From: Sphingomonas glaciei
GTDB lineage: Bacteria > Pseudomonadota > Alphaproteobacteria > Sphingomonadales > Sphingomonadaceae
Direction of reading: 5' to 3'
Length of the DNA stretch: 64,000 nt
Assembly (NCBI RefSeq): GCF_023380025.1
Contig: NZ_CP097253.1
Coordinates: forward strand, 2,816,163 to 2,880,162
The notes below the pieces were generated by a model that worked only from the letters and a program-made list of their open reading frames with translations, was not told the origin of the DNA and did not search any database. Shown here piece by piece: positions 6,762 to 16,185 of this stretch. Numbering within the stretch: position 1 is the first letter of the stretch; each line of letters starts with the position of its first letter. The position numbers and the translations under genes were made by a program.

Positions 6762-7592
6762 TCAATTGATCCGGCCGCTGCGGATCCCTACGGCGGCGAG
6801 TTTCGCCTGGACGCTGTCGCTTCCGACGAGATGGCCGGTGCCGACCGCGACGAACACCGTTCCGGGTTGATCGAGCCGGCGAGCGATCCACTTCGCCCAC
6901 GCGGTGTTGCGGTCGGCGAACAGGCGGCGATAGGCTTGCGGCGACTGGGCCCGGACCGCGCCGACCACCGCTTCGATCGGGCTGGAGTCACCGCGGTTCC
7001 AGCCGTCGAGCATGGTGCGGAGGTAGGGGGCGAGGGCCTGCTCGGGACGCGCCGCCGGAGCCACCGCGGCGGCGGCGGTCGCGGGCCGGGCGCGCGGGGG
7101 CAGCGACTGGTACATGCGCAGCTGCTCGTCGAAGCTTTCGAGGCCGATGATCGGCTTGCCCTCAGCATCAGCAGCGCGCGCCAGCACCATGTCGGCGCCC
7201 AAGCGGACGCTGAGCCCGGCCTGCCGGGCTGACTGGACCGTGGCCTTGGCCAGCGACAGGCCTGATCCTTGCGGCGCGGTGTCGGCCTTGGGCGGTTCGG
7301 CCGGGATCAGGGTTTCCAGCACCAGGGTCGAACTGGCGTCGAAGGCGCGGCGGACGGCATGGTCGAACCAGTGCGCGCGGCCGTCGTGGGTGTGGATGGT
7401 GCCGAACAGGTAGATGGTGGTGTCCGCGTCGCTGACCACCCACAGCGAGGGGCGGGCGCAACTGGCCTCGTCATGGGGCGTGACCAGCGGAAATTCGGGT
7501 CGAGCGTGGGAAGGGCTTGCGGTCAGCAGCGTCAGCCCGGTCAGGGCCAGCAGCAGTTGCCGAGCGTGTCGCGCCCAGCCCATCCGATCCAT
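6762..7592 (-). CDS. TraB/GumN family protein, copy 2
   Basis: A 276-residue exported TraB/GumN-fold protein. The signal peptide is RHARQLLLALTGLTLLTASPSHA. The core starts LWVVSDADTTIYLFGTIHTHDG with the conserved GT-x-H motif; IIGLESFDEQLRMY is the middle motif, and AVGTGHLVGSDSVQ is the C-terminal His motif. It is shorter than the other two copies through loss in the central helical part and has an Ala-rich insert (TAAAAVAPAA). Start 7592 was chosen over a much longer frame because it begins the signal peptide and has GGGGGG 6-8 nt upstream. It lies 83 nt downstream of copy 3, probably in one operon. Confidence 0.82.
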   Translation of the reverse strand: MDRMGWARHARQLLLALTGLTLLTASPSHARPEFPLVTPHDEASCARPSLWVVSDADTTIYLFGTIHTHDGRAHWFDHAVRRAFDASSTLVLETLIPAEPPKADTAPQGSGLSLAKATVQSARQAGLSVRLGADMVLARAADAEGKPIIGLESFDEQLRMYQSLPPRARPATAAAAVAPAARPEQALAPYLRTMLDGWNRGDSSPIEAVVGAVRAQSPQAYRRLFADRNTAWAKWIARRLDQPGTVFVAVGTGHLVGSDSVQAKLAAVGIRSGRIN

Positions 7593-7675
7593 CGACGACC
7601 CCCCGGCCCTCATTATAGAGGCGGAGTGTCGCCAGCCTGCGGACACCTGCCAACGCCTTGGAAGGCGTGAGGAAA

Positions 7676-8572
7676 TCACTGGATGCGAGTGACTTTCAGG
7701 CCACGCTTGCCGAGCATCGCCTGGACCGAGTCTGCGCCCGCCAGATGTCCGGCGCCGACCGCCACCATCACCGTGCCGGGCTGGCCCAGCCGGGTTTCGA
7801 TCCACCGAGTCCAATTGGCGTTGCGCTGCCGCAGCAGCAGGTCGGCGAGCGCCGGATTGCCGTCCATCTCCGCATTGAAGCTGCGCCCGATGGCGGCGAC
7901 GTCGCCGCGCGCCCAGGCGCTAAGCATCGTGTCGAACTGCTTGCTGACCGTCGCCGGGCTTTCAAGCGTGCCGAGCAGCAGCGACTGCTGGGCGCTTTCG
8001 GGCAACAGGTCGAAGAAGCGCAACTGCTCCTCATTGGTCTCGAGCTGACCGATCGGCTTGCCGGCGGCTGTGAAGCGATCCTTGAGCTTCGTTTCGACTC
8101 CTTCCTCGTGCTTAAGGTCCATCGCCCCGAACTGCGGCCCGAGCAGCGCCAGCGCGACCGCCCAGGTCTCCATCCGGTCGAGCGAGGCGGGGGCCAAGCG
8201 GCTCTTGGCGATGGCGGTGGCGAGCGCCGCCCGCTTTTCCTTCGGCACCCGGTCGAGCACCGGGGGCAAGCCCGGCGAGGTGGCGAGCTTCATCATCGTC
8301 GCGGCAAAGGCGGCGGGATTGGCGGTGTCGACGATGGTTTCCAGCACCAGGCCCTGCGATTCGTCGGCGGCGCGCTCCAGCGCCGGACTGACCCACCGCG
8401 CGCCGAGCGGCAGCAGGTGGATGGTGCCGAACAGGTAGACGGTCGTGTCACGGTCGGCGACCTTCCACAGCGCGGGCCGGGGTTCGGCCAGCGCCTGGGC
8501 GGAAGCCGGCGCCGGCCCGAGCGCAGCAAGGCCGAGGGCAGCCAAGCCCTTGCGAAACCAGTTCAGTTGCAA
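7676..8572 (-). CDS. TraB/GumN family protein, copy 3
   Basis: A 298-residue exported TraB/GumN protein: signal peptide to about residue 25 (ending PAPASA), [20 protein letters not shown] with the GT-x-H motif, [14 protein letters not shown] in the middle, and [14 protein letters not shown] near the C-terminus. The preferred start is TTG 8572, because AGGAG lies 7 nt before it and it begins directly at a well-formed signal peptide. An in-frame ATG at 8602 without a good RBS is the alternative and adds 10 residues. It is divergent from glyQ with about 80 nt between. The first gene of the copy 3-copy 2 pair. Confidence 0.82.
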   Translation of the reverse strand: MQLNWFRKGLAALGLAALGPAPASAQALAEPRPALWKVADRDTTVYLFGTIHLLPLGARWVSPALERAADESQGLVLETIVDTANPAAFAATMMKLATSPGLPPVLDRVPKEKRAALATAIAKSRLAPASLDRMETWAVALALLGPQFGAMDLKHEEGVETKLKDRFTAAGKPIGQLETNEEQLRFFDLLPESAQQSLLLGTLESPATVSKQFDTMLSAWARGDVAAIGRSFNAEMDGNPALADLLLRQRNANWTRWIETRLGQPGTVMVAVGAGHLAGADSVQAMLGKRGLKVTRIQ

Positions 8573-8651
8573 ACCCACGCTCCTATCCTCTTGGATCCTC
8601 ATGTGGGAGCCGCTTGCCCCGCTGCCAAGCTCCGTCCTATGGCCCCGCCCC

Positions 8652-9542
8652 ATGACCGCGCCCGCGCCCCTAAGCTTCCAGGACCTGATCCTGACCCTTC
8701 ATCGCTACTGGTCCGAACGCGGCTGCCTGATCCTGCAGCCCTACGACCTGGAGATGGGCGCCGGCACCTTCCACCCCGCCACCGTGCTGCGCGCCCTAGG
8801 CCCCGAGCCGTGGAACTGCGCCTACGTCCAGCCGTGCCGCCGTCCGACCGACGGCCGCTATGGCGAGAACCCCAACCGGCTGGGGGCTTATTATCAGTAT
8901 CAGGTGATGCTTAAGCCGAGCCCGCCGAACCTGCAGCAGCTGTACCTCGACAGCCTGACCGCAATCGGGATCGACGTAACCGCGCACGACATCCGCTTCG
9001 TCGAGGACGATTGGGAAAGCCCAACGCTCGGCGCCTGGGGGCTTGGCTGGGAAGTCTGGTGCGACGGGATGGAGGTGACGCAATTCACCTATTTCCAGCA
9101 GGTCGGCGGATTCGACTGCTCGCCGGTCGCGGGCGAGCTCACCTACGGGCTGGAGCGGCTGGCGATGTACATCCAGGGCGTCGACAATGTGTACGACCTG
9201 AAGTTCAACAGCCCCGGGCCGGGCGGCTGGCAGGCGACCTATGGCGACGTGTTCCTGGCCAACGAGAAGCAGATGAGCGAGTGGAATTTCGAGGTGGCCG
9301 GGACCGAGCGGCTGTTCGACGCCTTCCGCAAGGCGGCCGAGGAATGCCAGAACTGCCTGGAGCGGAAGCTCGCGATCCCCGCTTATGAGCAGGCGATCAA
9401 GGCCAGCCACATCTTCAACACACTGCAGGCGCGCGGGGTGATCTCGGTCGCCGAGCGGCAGGCGTATATCGGCCGGGTGCGTGACCTGGCCAAGGCGGCG
9501 TGCGGGGCCTGGCTGGAAAGCCAGGGGGAGCAAGCGGCATGA
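8652..9542 (+). CDS. glyQ: Glycine--tRNA ligase alpha subunit
   Basis: Catalytic-core subunit of the bacterial alpha2beta2-type glycyl-tRNA synthetase, charging tRNA-Gly in the cytoplasm. It has 296 residues. The class II signatures are plain: [40 protein letters not shown] (motif 2 region), [15 protein letters not shown], and [29 protein letters not shown] (motif 3 region). ATG 8652 begins at the family's usual N-terminus. The stop overlaps the glyS start as ATGA, giving coupled 1:1 synthesis. No T-box leader is visible upstream. Confidence 0.96.
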   Translation: MTAPAPLSFQDLILTLHRYWSERGCLILQPYDLEMGAGTFHPATVLRALGPEPWNCAYVQPCRRPTDGRYGENPNRLGAYYQYQVMLKPSPPNLQQLYLDSLTAIGIDVTAHDIRFVEDDWESPTLGAWGLGWEVWCDGMEVTQFTYFQQVGGFDCSPVAGELTYGLERLAMYIQGVDNVYDLKFNSPGPGGWQATYGDVFLANEKQMSEWNFEVAGTERLFDAFRKAAEECQNCLERKLAIPAYEQAIKASHIFNTLQARGVISVAERQAYIGRVRDLAKAACGAWLESQGEQAA

Positions 9543-11704
9543 GCGCGCCATCGACCCGCGAGCATGCCGAGCTCGACCCGGTGTCGGCGGTGCCGACCAC
9601 GGCCGACTTCCTGCTCGAACTGCTGTCGGAGGAAATTCCGGCGCGGATGCAGGCGCGGGCACGCAACGACCTGGCGCGGATGTTCGCCGAGGAGCTCGCC
9701 AAGGCCGGGCTCGAGGCCGAGGAGATCGAGACCTTTGCGACCCCGCGGCGGCTGGGTCTGATCGCGCGCGCGTTGCCGCTGGCGACGGCGGCTTTCAGCG
9801 AGGAGCTGAAGGGGCCGCGTTCGTCGGCGCCGCCGCAGGCGCTGGAGGGCTTCCTGCGGAAGACCGGGCTCACGCAGGATCAGCTGGTCGACCGTGACGG
9901 CGTCTATTTCGCGGTGATCGACAAGCCGGGCCAGCCGAGCGCGGCGGTGCTAGGCGGGGCGGTCGAGCGGATCATCCGCAATTTCCCGTGGCCCAAGTCG
10001 ATGCGCTGGGGCGCGGCGTCGGCCTCTACCTCGTCGCTGCGCTGGGTGCGGCCGTTACAGGGGATCGTCGCCCTGTTCGGTGACGCTATCGTACCGGTCG
10101 AGGTCGAGGGTGTCAGCAGCGGCGCCAGCACGGTCGGGCACCGCTTCCACCATCCCGGGCCGATCACGCTCGGCGGTGCGAGCGACTATGCCGAGAAGCT
10201 GCGCGCCTGCCATGTGATCGTCGATGCCGACGAGCGCGCCGCGATCATCCGCGATCGCGCTCGTGCTCTTGCCGGCGAAGCCGGGCTTAGCCTGGTCGAG
10301 GACGAGGGACTGGTCGCCGAGAATGCCGGACTGACCGAATGGCCAGTCCCGCTGCTCGGCCGCTTCGACGCCGATTATCTCGACGTGCCGCCCGAGGTCA
10401 TCCAGCTGACCGCGCGGTCCAACCAGAAATATTTCGTGCTGCGCGACGACAGCGGCGCGCTGGCCCCGGCGTTCATCTGCACCGCCAATATCGAGTCGTC
10501 GGACGGCGGCGCGGCGATCGTCGCGGGCAACCAGCGGGTGCTCGCCGCCCGCCTCAGCGACGCGCGCTTCTTCTGGGAGCAGGACCTCAAGACCCCGCTC
10601 GACGAGCAGGCGAAGAAGCTGTCGGAGATCGTCTTCCACGAAAAGCTCGGCACCGTCGCCGAGCGCGTTGGGCGCATCGCCGACCTCGCCGAATGGCTGG
10701 CGATCGAAGCGATCGTTCCCGGCTGCGACCCCGATCACGCCCGCCGCGCGGCGGAACTCAGCAAGGCCGACCTCGTCACCGGAATGGTCGGTGAATTCCC
10801 CGAACTGCAGGGCCTGATCGGCGGCTATCTGGCCGAGGCGCAAGGCGAGCCCAAGGCCGTCGCCGAGGCGGTGCGCGACCATTACAAGCCGGTCGGGCAG
10901 GGCGACGACGTGCCGACTGCGCCGGTTACGGTGGCGGTGGCGCTGGCCGACAAGCTCGATACCCTGCGGGCTTTCTTCGGCGCGGGAATGCCGCCGACGG
11001 GGAGCAAGGATCCGTTCGCGCTGCGCCGAGCGGCATTGGGCGTGATCCAGATCGTGACCGGGAACGGGCTGCGACTGCCGATCGCCGCCGGCGATCTGCT
11101 CGACTTCCTCGCCGACCGCCTCAAGGTCCAGCAGCGAGAAGCGGGGGTCCGCCACGACCTGATCGACGCGGTGTTCGCGCTGGGCGGGGAGGACGATCTC
11201 GTCCGGGTTCTCGCCCGCGTTGCAGCGCTGCAATCCTTTGTAGAAGGCGGCGAGGGCGCGAACCTGCTCGCGGGCTACAAGCGCGCGGCCAACATCCTGA
11301 AGAAGGAAGGCTGGGACCTGCCCCGGGTGATGGCCGACCGCGGCGAGCAGGGGATGCCGCAGACCGGTGAGGAGGATCCCTTGGCGATGGTCGAGGAGAT
11401 GCCGGAACTGGTGCGCGAGATGGCGCTGGGTTCGGCGCTGCCGGCCGACGCGCCCGACGCCGAGCGCGCGCTGGTGGCGGCGCTCGATGCTGCCGAGTCG
11501 GGTGCCAAGGCCGCGGTCGAGGCGGAGGACTTCGCCGCCGCAATGGGCGCGCTGGCGAGCCTGCGCGGGCCGATCGACGCCTTCTTCGAGGCCGTGACGG
11601 TCAACGACGCTGATTCGGCGGTGCGGCGGCGGCGGCTCAATATCCTCGCCCGCTTCCGCGACGCCGTGCACGGCGTCGCGGATTTCTCGAGGATCGAGGG
11701 CTAG
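9539..11704 (+). CDS. glyS: Glycine--tRNA ligase beta subunit
   Basis: The large subunit of the tetrameric glycyl-tRNA synthetase, contributing tRNA recognition and structural support. It has 721 residues. The first about 25 residues form a variable leader before the conserved [16 protein letters not shown]. Other family blocks are [30 protein letters not shown] (about residue 290), the central HD-like domain with [30 protein letters not shown] (about 475-505), and the C-terminal anticodon-binding domain. ATG 9539 overlaps the glyQ stop. It converges with the next gene, with 3 nt between their ends. Confidence 0.96.
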   Translation: MSAPSTREHAELDPVSAVPTTADFLLELLSEEIPARMQARARNDLARMFAEELAKAGLEAEEIETFATPRRLGLIARALPLATAAFSEELKGPRSSAPPQALEGFLRKTGLTQDQLVDRDGVYFAVIDKPGQPSAAVLGGAVERIIRNFPWPKSMRWGAASASTSSLRWVRPLQGIVALFGDAIVPVEVEGVSSGASTVGHRFHHPGPITLGGASDYAEKLRACHVIVDADERAAIIRDRARALAGEAGLSLVEDEGLVAENAGLTEWPVPLLGRFDADYLDVPPEVIQLTARSNQKYFVLRDDSGALAPAFICTANIESSDGGAAIVAGNQRVLAARLSDARFFWEQDLKTPLDEQAKKLSEIVFHEKLGTVAERVGRIADLAEWLAIEAIVPGCDPDHARRAAELSKADLVTGMVGEFPELQGLIGGYLAEAQGEPKAVAEAVRDHYKPVGQGDDVPTAPVTVAVALADKLDTLRAFFGAGMPPTGSKDPFALRRAALGVIQIVTGNGLRLPIAAGDLLDFLADRLKVQQREAGVRHDLIDAVFALGGEDDLVRVLARVAALQSFVEGGEGANLLAGYKRAANILKKEGWDLPRVMADRGEQGMPQTGEEDPLAMVEEMPELVREMALGSALPADAPDAERALVAALDAAESGAKAAVEAEDFAAAMGALASLRGPIDAFFEAVTVNDADSAVRRRRLNILARFRDAVHGVADFSRIEG

Positions 11705-11707
11705 GCC

Positions 11708-12103
11708 TTAGCGCCGGTCGCCGTCGAGCGGGCGGCGGTCGTAATTGTCCGGCACGCCGTCGCGGTCGAGATCGCGGCGCGGGGCGTTGAGGTCGTCGGG
11801 GTGACGATCGCGCAGTCGGTCGTCGACATACGGATCGGCGCGGCCGGCCGGGGTCGCAACCGCAGCGGCCCGCGCCGCAGCTTCGCGGCGGTCGGCTTCG
11901 TCCCGCAGTTCCTTTTCGCGGGTCGCCCAATTTGCATCGCGGTCCTTTTCGCGCGCTTCCAGCGCCTTGCGGGCGGTCACTTCCTCATTGTAGCGGGTCT
12001 TCCACTTGCTGCGTCCGCCGCTGGTCATCCAAGCGCCAACGAGGAAGCCGAGCACGAAGACCAGGCCGAGGATGATCCACTGGTCGGTGGTGAAGTTGGT
12101 CAT
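11708..12103 (-). CDS. Single-pass membrane protein with acidic repeat-like tail
   Basis: Not recognised. It has 131 residues: one N-terminal membrane anchor (WIILGLVFVLGFLVGAWM, residues 9-26), then a highly charged helical stretch (about 33-85) likely to be a coiled coil, then an Asp-rich C-terminus. The segment DLDRDGVPDNYDRRP (near residues 110-124) matches the D-x-D-x-D-G-x-x-D pattern of thrombospondin type 3 calcium-binding repeats. The protein thus appears anchored with a possible Ca-binding tail. Single gene, converging with glyS. Confidence 0.7.
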   Translation of the reverse strand: MTNFTTDQWIILGLVFVLGFLVGAWMTSGGRSKWKTRYNEEVTARKALEAREKDRDANWATREKELRDEADRREAAARAAAVATPAGRADPYVDDRLRDRHPDDLNAPRRDLDRDGVPDNYDRRPLDGDRR

Positions 12104-12156
12104 TCGGGTGTCCCCTGTCGTAGCGAGTGCGGTTGCGTAACAATCATTACGACGAA

Positions 12157-12186
12157 GGGCGGCCGATGGTTCCCCACCGACCGCCC
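12157..12186 (-). terminator. Stem-loop downstream of the tad operon
   Basis: On the minus strand GGGCGGTCGGTGG (12186-12174) and CCATCGGCCGCCC (12169-12157) pair over 13 bp, including two G-U pairs, closed by a GGAA tetraloop. It is followed by TTCGTCGT, a weak U tract. It lies about 30 nt after the tadC stop. Confidence 0.55.
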
Positions 12187-12213
12187 CCCGGACCCCACTC
12201 CTGACAGGAAGGC

Positions 12214-13215
12214 TTAGCCGCCGCCGATCATGCTGTCGCTGATCGAGCAGGCCGCCGGGCCAAGGATGACCACGAACAGCACCGGCAGAATGAACAGGAT
12301 CAGCGGGACGGTCATGATGGCAGGAAGGCGCGCGGCCTTTTCCTCGGCTCGCATCATGCGGTCGTTGCGGAACTCGGCCGACAACACGCGCAGCGCGGAG
12401 GCCAATGGCGTGCCGTATTTCTCGGTCTGGATCATGGTGGTGACCACGCCGCGGACGGCTTCCAGGTCGACACGGCTGGCGAGATTGTCGAACGCCTGAC
12501 GCCGTTCGTTGAGGAAGCCAAGTTCGATCGAGGTCAGGCCGAATTCGTCACCGAGCTCAGGATAGGCCTTGCCCAGTTCGCGGGCGACCCGGCTGAATGC
12601 GGCGTCGACGGTAAGACCGGCTTCGGCGCAGATGACTAGGAGGTCGAGCGCATCGGGAAGGCCCTTGCGGACCGCGACGCTGCGCTTGTTGATCTTGTTC
12701 TTCAGCCACAGGTCGGGCGCCTTGTAGGACCCGATCAAGGTGCCTGCGACCAGCGCATACTTCTTGAACGCGCCCCATTCGGGAAAGCTGTCGAAGACGT
12801 AGACGGCGAGGATCGCCAGGCCGCCCAGCACCACCGGCAGGATCAGCCGGCCGAAGATGATGAAGAAGGCGAGGTCCTTGGTGCGGATACCGGCCTGCAG
12901 CAGCTTGACCTGGATGTCCTGGATCTGGCTGCCCTGGATCATCTTGAACGTCGACAGAATGCCGCGGACCTTGTCGGCCGCTTCGTTCTTGTTGATCAGG
13001 CTCTTGCGCTTGTTGGTCGAGGCGACGATGCCGGCCTTGAGCTGCTCGCGGCGTTCGTTGAGCGCCTTCACCCGGCGGGCCATGGGATCACGCACGGTGG
13101 TCGCGGCATAGATGGCGATCATCACCGCCAGCGTGGCGACGCCGGTCAGCAGGGTCGCGACCCAGATGACATCGACACCGAGGAGAGTGGGCCCGGAGGC
13201 CGCTGCGGGTTCCAT
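12214..13215 (-). CDS. tadC: Tad pilus inner-membrane platform protein TadC
   Basis: One of two paralogous type II secretion F-domain proteins that form the inner-membrane platform of the Flp/Tad pilus machine. It has 333 residues: N-terminal membrane segment (about 18-40), soluble linker, paired hydrophobic segments near 120-165, the T2SSF domain with LPDALDLLVICAEAGLTVDAAFSRVARE, ELGFLNERRQAFDNLASR and MIQTEKYGTPLASALR (about 190-280), and a C-terminal membrane segment. ATG 13215 was chosen over a longer frame reaching into tadB. Last gene of the operon, 13 nt after tadB. Confidence 0.9.
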   Translation of the reverse strand: MEPAAASGPTLLGVDVIWVATLLTGVATLAVMIAIYAATTVRDPMARRVKALNERREQLKAGIVASTNKRKSLINKNEAADKVRGILSTFKMIQGSQIQDIQVKLLQAGIRTKDLAFFIIFGRLILPVVLGGLAILAVYVFDSFPEWGAFKKYALVAGTLIGSYKAPDLWLKNKINKRSVAVRKGLPDALDLLVICAEAGLTVDAAFSRVARELGKAYPELGDEFGLTSIELGFLNERRQAFDNLASRVDLEAVRGVVTTMIQTEKYGTPLASALRVLSAEFRNDRMMRAEEKAARLPAIMTVPLILFILPVLFVVILGPAACSISDSMIGGG

Positions 13216-13228
13216 CTGCTTGCTGCCC

Positions 13229-14203
13229 CTAGATCTCGAAATTGACCATCTTGGCCATGATGGCGACGCCGATCCCCATCCACACCATCGCGCCAAGGCC
13301 GGCGACGATCAGCCGCTCGTCGGTGAAGAAGCCGCCCATGTAATTGGGGTTCAGGAGGTAGACCATGGTGAAGACGATGAAGGGCAGGGCGCCGACGATC
13401 ATCGCCGAGGCCTTGGCTTCCGAGCTCATCGCCTTGATCTTGAGCTTCATCTGCGCGCGCTTGCGCAGCACGTCGGCCAGGTTGGACAGGGTCTCGGCGA
13501 GATTGCCGCCGGTCTCGCGCTGGATCGCCAGCGTAATCACGAAGAACTGGAACTCGGGCGTGCCGAGGCGGTCGGCGCATTCCTGAAGCGCCGCGTCCAT
13601 GGTCAGGCCGATCTTCATCTTGTCGCTGACCGAGCGGAATTCGATGCCGACGGGCCCGCTGATCTCGCCCGACACGATGGTAAGGGTCTCGGTGATCGGA
13701 AGGCCCGAGCGCAGGCCGCGGACCATCAGTTCGATGGCATCGGGGAAGTTGGCGGTGAACTGCTTGAGCCGCTTGGTGATCATCTTTCCGATCACGAAGT
13801 GCGGGATGCCGATGCCGATGAACAGGCCGGCCATCAGCGACAGCAGGACCGGCGCGCCGCGGGCCATCATGAGGCCGGCGACGGTCACGACGATGCCGGC
13901 ATTGATCACCGCATAGCGGCCGAGCGTGATCTTGCGACCGGTCTTTTCCAGCCGAAGCTGCATGACCGCCGGCCGCGGGATCAGGCCCGACGCCATGGTC
14001 TCCATCCTGGAGTCCTTGCGCGACAGCAGCTTGCGGATCTGGGCGTTGGCGATGGCCGGGACGCCAGACGCGCCATGCCGTTCGCGGACCGCCTCGATCC
14101 GCCGCTTCAGCGCCTTGCCCGAACTCGGGCCGGACAGGGCGACGTACAGCATGCCGAGCATGCCCACCACGCCAAGGCCAAGCAGCAACAGGGTCAGGCT
14201 CAT
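13229..14203 (-). CDS. tadB: Tad pilus inner-membrane platform protein TadB
   Basis: Partner of TadC in the pilus platform, normally contacting the CpaF/TadA ATPase. It has 324 residues: an N-terminal membrane segment (residues 2-24), a basic cytoplasmic region, a second pair of segments (about 95-140), and the T2SSF domain FPDAIELMVRGLRSGLPITETLTIVSGE through RETGGNLAETLSNLADVLRKR. Two C-terminal membrane segments follow. In Caulobacter-type loci cpaF precedes this gene; here only 40 nt separate it from cpaE, so no ATPase gene fits. Confidence 0.9.
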   Translation of the reverse strand: MSLTLLLLGLGVVGMLGMLYVALSGPSSGKALKRRIEAVRERHGASGVPAIANAQIRKLLSRKDSRMETMASGLIPRPAVMQLRLEKTGRKITLGRYAVINAGIVVTVAGLMMARGAPVLLSLMAGLFIGIGIPHFVIGKMITKRLKQFTANFPDAIELMVRGLRSGLPITETLTIVSGEISGPVGIEFRSVSDKMKIGLTMDAALQECADRLGTPEFQFFVITLAIQRETGGNLAETLSNLADVLRKRAQMKLKIKAMSSEAKASAMIVGALPFIVFTMVYLLNPNYMGGFFTDERLIVAGLGAMVWMGIGVAIMAKMVNFEI

Positions 14204-14243
14204 GCCGGCATCCTCATTTTGTCGGGCCTTTCAACCAGCGGGT

Positions 14244-15530
14244 TCAGGCGGCAGCCTTGGCCGGCTGCTTGGCGAGCATGCCCTTGAGCCCCGCCATCAG
14301 CGACTTGGACTGGCCCGACGCGGCCGACGCGGCCTTGGCGGCATCGCCGGCGCCTTCTTCGGTGGCATGGCTCAGCACCATGTTGCACAGCTGGGAGAAG
14401 GGCGCGGCGGACTTGCCGCTGGCGATTTCGGCCATCGGCTTGCCGAGCTTGGCGGCCTGTGCCGCAAGTTTCTGGTCCAGCGTGAACTGGACGTCGACCT
14501 TGCGCTCGACCGAATCCTGGAAATCCTTGATCGAGATTTCCAGCCCTCCGCCCGACGGGACCTGGTTGGCGACCATGATCACCTTGGTCTGCGGGGCATT
14601 GCTCTTGAGCCAGGCGAGCACCCGGATGGTGTCGCGGGTCGCGGCCAGCGTCAGGTTGCTGACCACCACCGCGACATGGGCGTCGTGGACCATGTGCGGA
14701 TACTGGACCAGCATGTTGCGCGGCAGGTCGAGCACCGTCGCCTCGAACGCGTTCTTCATCTCCTCCTGGAGCTGGAAGTAGGCAGTCCCGTCGGTGATCA
14801 GCGGCTGGTTGATCGGCGCTTCGGCCGACAGCACGCTGAGGCGCTCGTTGCAGCGAACCATGGCGCGTTCGATGAACAGGCCGTCGATGCGGCTCGGGTT
14901 CTCGATCGCGTCAGTAAGGCCGCGGCCCGGCTCGAGGTCGAGCGCGAGGGCGCCGGTGCCGAAGTGGATGTCGAGATCGAGGAGGGCGGTCGAACGCTGC
15001 GCCTTTTCGCCCAGCAGCCAGGCGAGGCTGGTGCTGAGGGTCGAGGCGCCGACACCGCCGCGCACACCGATCACCGCTGACATGATGTGCGGCTTGTCGG
15101 TCTGCGCTTCGCCGCGCGGGCCGGAGATGATCATCTGGGCATTGGCGAAGGTGTCGCGCAGCTGGTCGACGCTGAACGGCTTGAGTAGATAGTCGTGGAT
15201 CCCGCTGGCGAGCAGGTCGCGGTACAGGCGGACGTCGTTGACGCCGCCGGCCGCGATCACGATCGTCCCAGGCTCGCACACTTCGGCAAGCGCGTTGATG
15301 TCGTTCAGCGGATCGGCCGATTCCGACAGGTCCACGAACAGGATGTTCGGAGAGGCCGAGACCGACAGCGACTGGACTGCGTTGCGAAGGCCACCCTTGT
15401 TGACCTTGTCCGGGCTCCAGCCATGCTCGACTGCGACCGGCCGAAGCACATCGGCGGTGGCGTCGTCGCAGACGAATGCGGTAAACGGATCACGCAGACC
15501 CCCGCGGGATTGAAACGGCGCGTTCATCAT
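14244..15530 (-). CDS. cpaE: Tad pilus assembly/localisation ATPase-like protein CpaE (TadZ)
   Basis: TadZ/CpaE proteins place the Tad machine at the pole. The 428-residue protein has an N-terminal receiver-like domain (about 15-135; FVCDDATADVLRP, LFVDLSESADPL, DYLLKPFSVDQLR) and a MinD/ParA-like domain (about 150-400). The P-loop reads GVRGGVGAST, with Arg where the deviant Walker A motif normally has Lys (KGGVGKT-type). The switch region LLDLDIHFGTGALALDLEP is intact. The C-terminal 40 residues are Ala/Lys-rich. ATG 15530 has AAGGGG upstream and shares one base with the cpaD stop; longer upstream frames were rejected. Confidence 0.9.
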   Translation of the reverse strand: MMNAPFQSRGGLRDPFTAFVCDDATADVLRPVAVEHGWSPDKVNKGGLRNAVQSLSVSASPNILFVDLSESADPLNDINALAEVCEPGTIVIAAGGVNDVRLYRDLLASGIHDYLLKPFSVDQLRDTFANAQMIISGPRGEAQTDKPHIMSAVIGVRGGVGASTLSTSLAWLLGEKAQRSTALLDLDIHFGTGALALDLEPGRGLTDAIENPSRIDGLFIERAMVRCNERLSVLSAEAPINQPLITDGTAYFQLQEEMKNAFEATVLDLPRNMLVQYPHMVHDAHVAVVVSNLTLAATRDTIRVLAWLKSNAPQTKVIMVANQVPSGGGLEISIKDFQDSVERKVDVQFTLDQKLAAQAAKLGKPMAEIASGKSAAPFSQLCNMVLSHATEEGAGDAAKAASAASGQSKSLMAGLKGMLAKQPAKAAA

Positions 15531-16159
15531 CAGTTCCCCTTTGCGGAAGCCGCCTCCACCTGGTTCACCTTCGGCGAACGCGAGCGATAGGCTTCGATCG
15601 CCTTGTTCCCGAGCGACGCATCGGTGCTCGAGCTTTCGCGGCCGCTGACGAGGTCGGCAGGATTGGCGACCATGGCGGCGAGGTTGCTGTTCACTCCGCA
15701 ACCAAAATTGCTCATGGTCTCGTTGGAGTAATTCGGCGTGCTGGGTTGCGACCAGTTGGGACAGCCCGGGACGCTGGCGCGGGTGCGGGTCACGACCACC
15801 CGGACCGAGCCCGGCGGGATCACTCCGGCGGTGATCGGAACCGAATCCGAAAGCAGCAGGCCATATCGCCCCGCCACCCGCGCCACGTCGGCGCGGGCCG
15901 CCACTGCGTCCACGCCATCGACCCCGATCGAGTCGCCATAGCCAAGCTCGAGTCCACGCAGCCAGCCGTCGAGACGGGCGGCTTCGGTCGCGGCGAGCAC
16001 GCCGCCCGGCGCCGCGGCGTCGAACACATAGTCGGCGCGGCTGACCACCGGCACATTGACCGCCTCGAGTCCGCGGGCGGGGCGATCCTCGCCGCGATGG
16101 ACCTGGCAGCCGGCCAGCGCAACGCAGCTCAGAAGGAGAAGGGGAAGCGTCTTGATCAT
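15530..16159 (-). CDS. cpaD: Tad pilus lipoprotein CpaD
   Basis: Periplasmic, outer-membrane-associated lipoprotein thought to help the CpaC secretin. It has 209 residues. The lipobox LAGC ends at Cys18 after the hydrophobic leader IKTLPLLLLSCVA. The body has the CpaD-family features: HRGEDRP, a BON-like middle region, and the C-terminal FGCGVNSNLAAMVANPADLVSGRE, the family's most conserved stretch. ATG 16159 was chosen as the lipoprotein leader start. The stop overlaps the cpaE start by one base. Confidence 0.9.
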   Translation of the reverse strand: MIKTLPLLLLSCVALAGCQVHRGEDRPARGLEAVNVPVVSRADYVFDAAAPGGVLAATEAARLDGWLRGLELGYGDSIGVDGVDAVAARADVARVAGRYGLLLSDSVPITAGVIPPGSVRVVVTRTRASVPGCPNWSQPSTPNYSNETMSNFGCGVNSNLAAMVANPADLVSGRESSSTDASLGNKAIEAYRSRSPKVNQVEAASAKGN

Positions 16160-16185
16160 GGGTCGATCCTTGTCCTTGGCCGCGA

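Noticed and set aside
8573..8651. T-box or other tRNA-sensing leader before glyQ
   Set aside because: Only about 80 nt separate the divergent genes and no specifier loop or T-box sequence is present.
10055..11671. A 538-residue open frame antisense to glyS
   Set aside because: High GC makes long shadow frames; its sequence is low-complexity Arg/Ala/Gly-rich, lacks family motifs, and glyS is well conserved across the same span.
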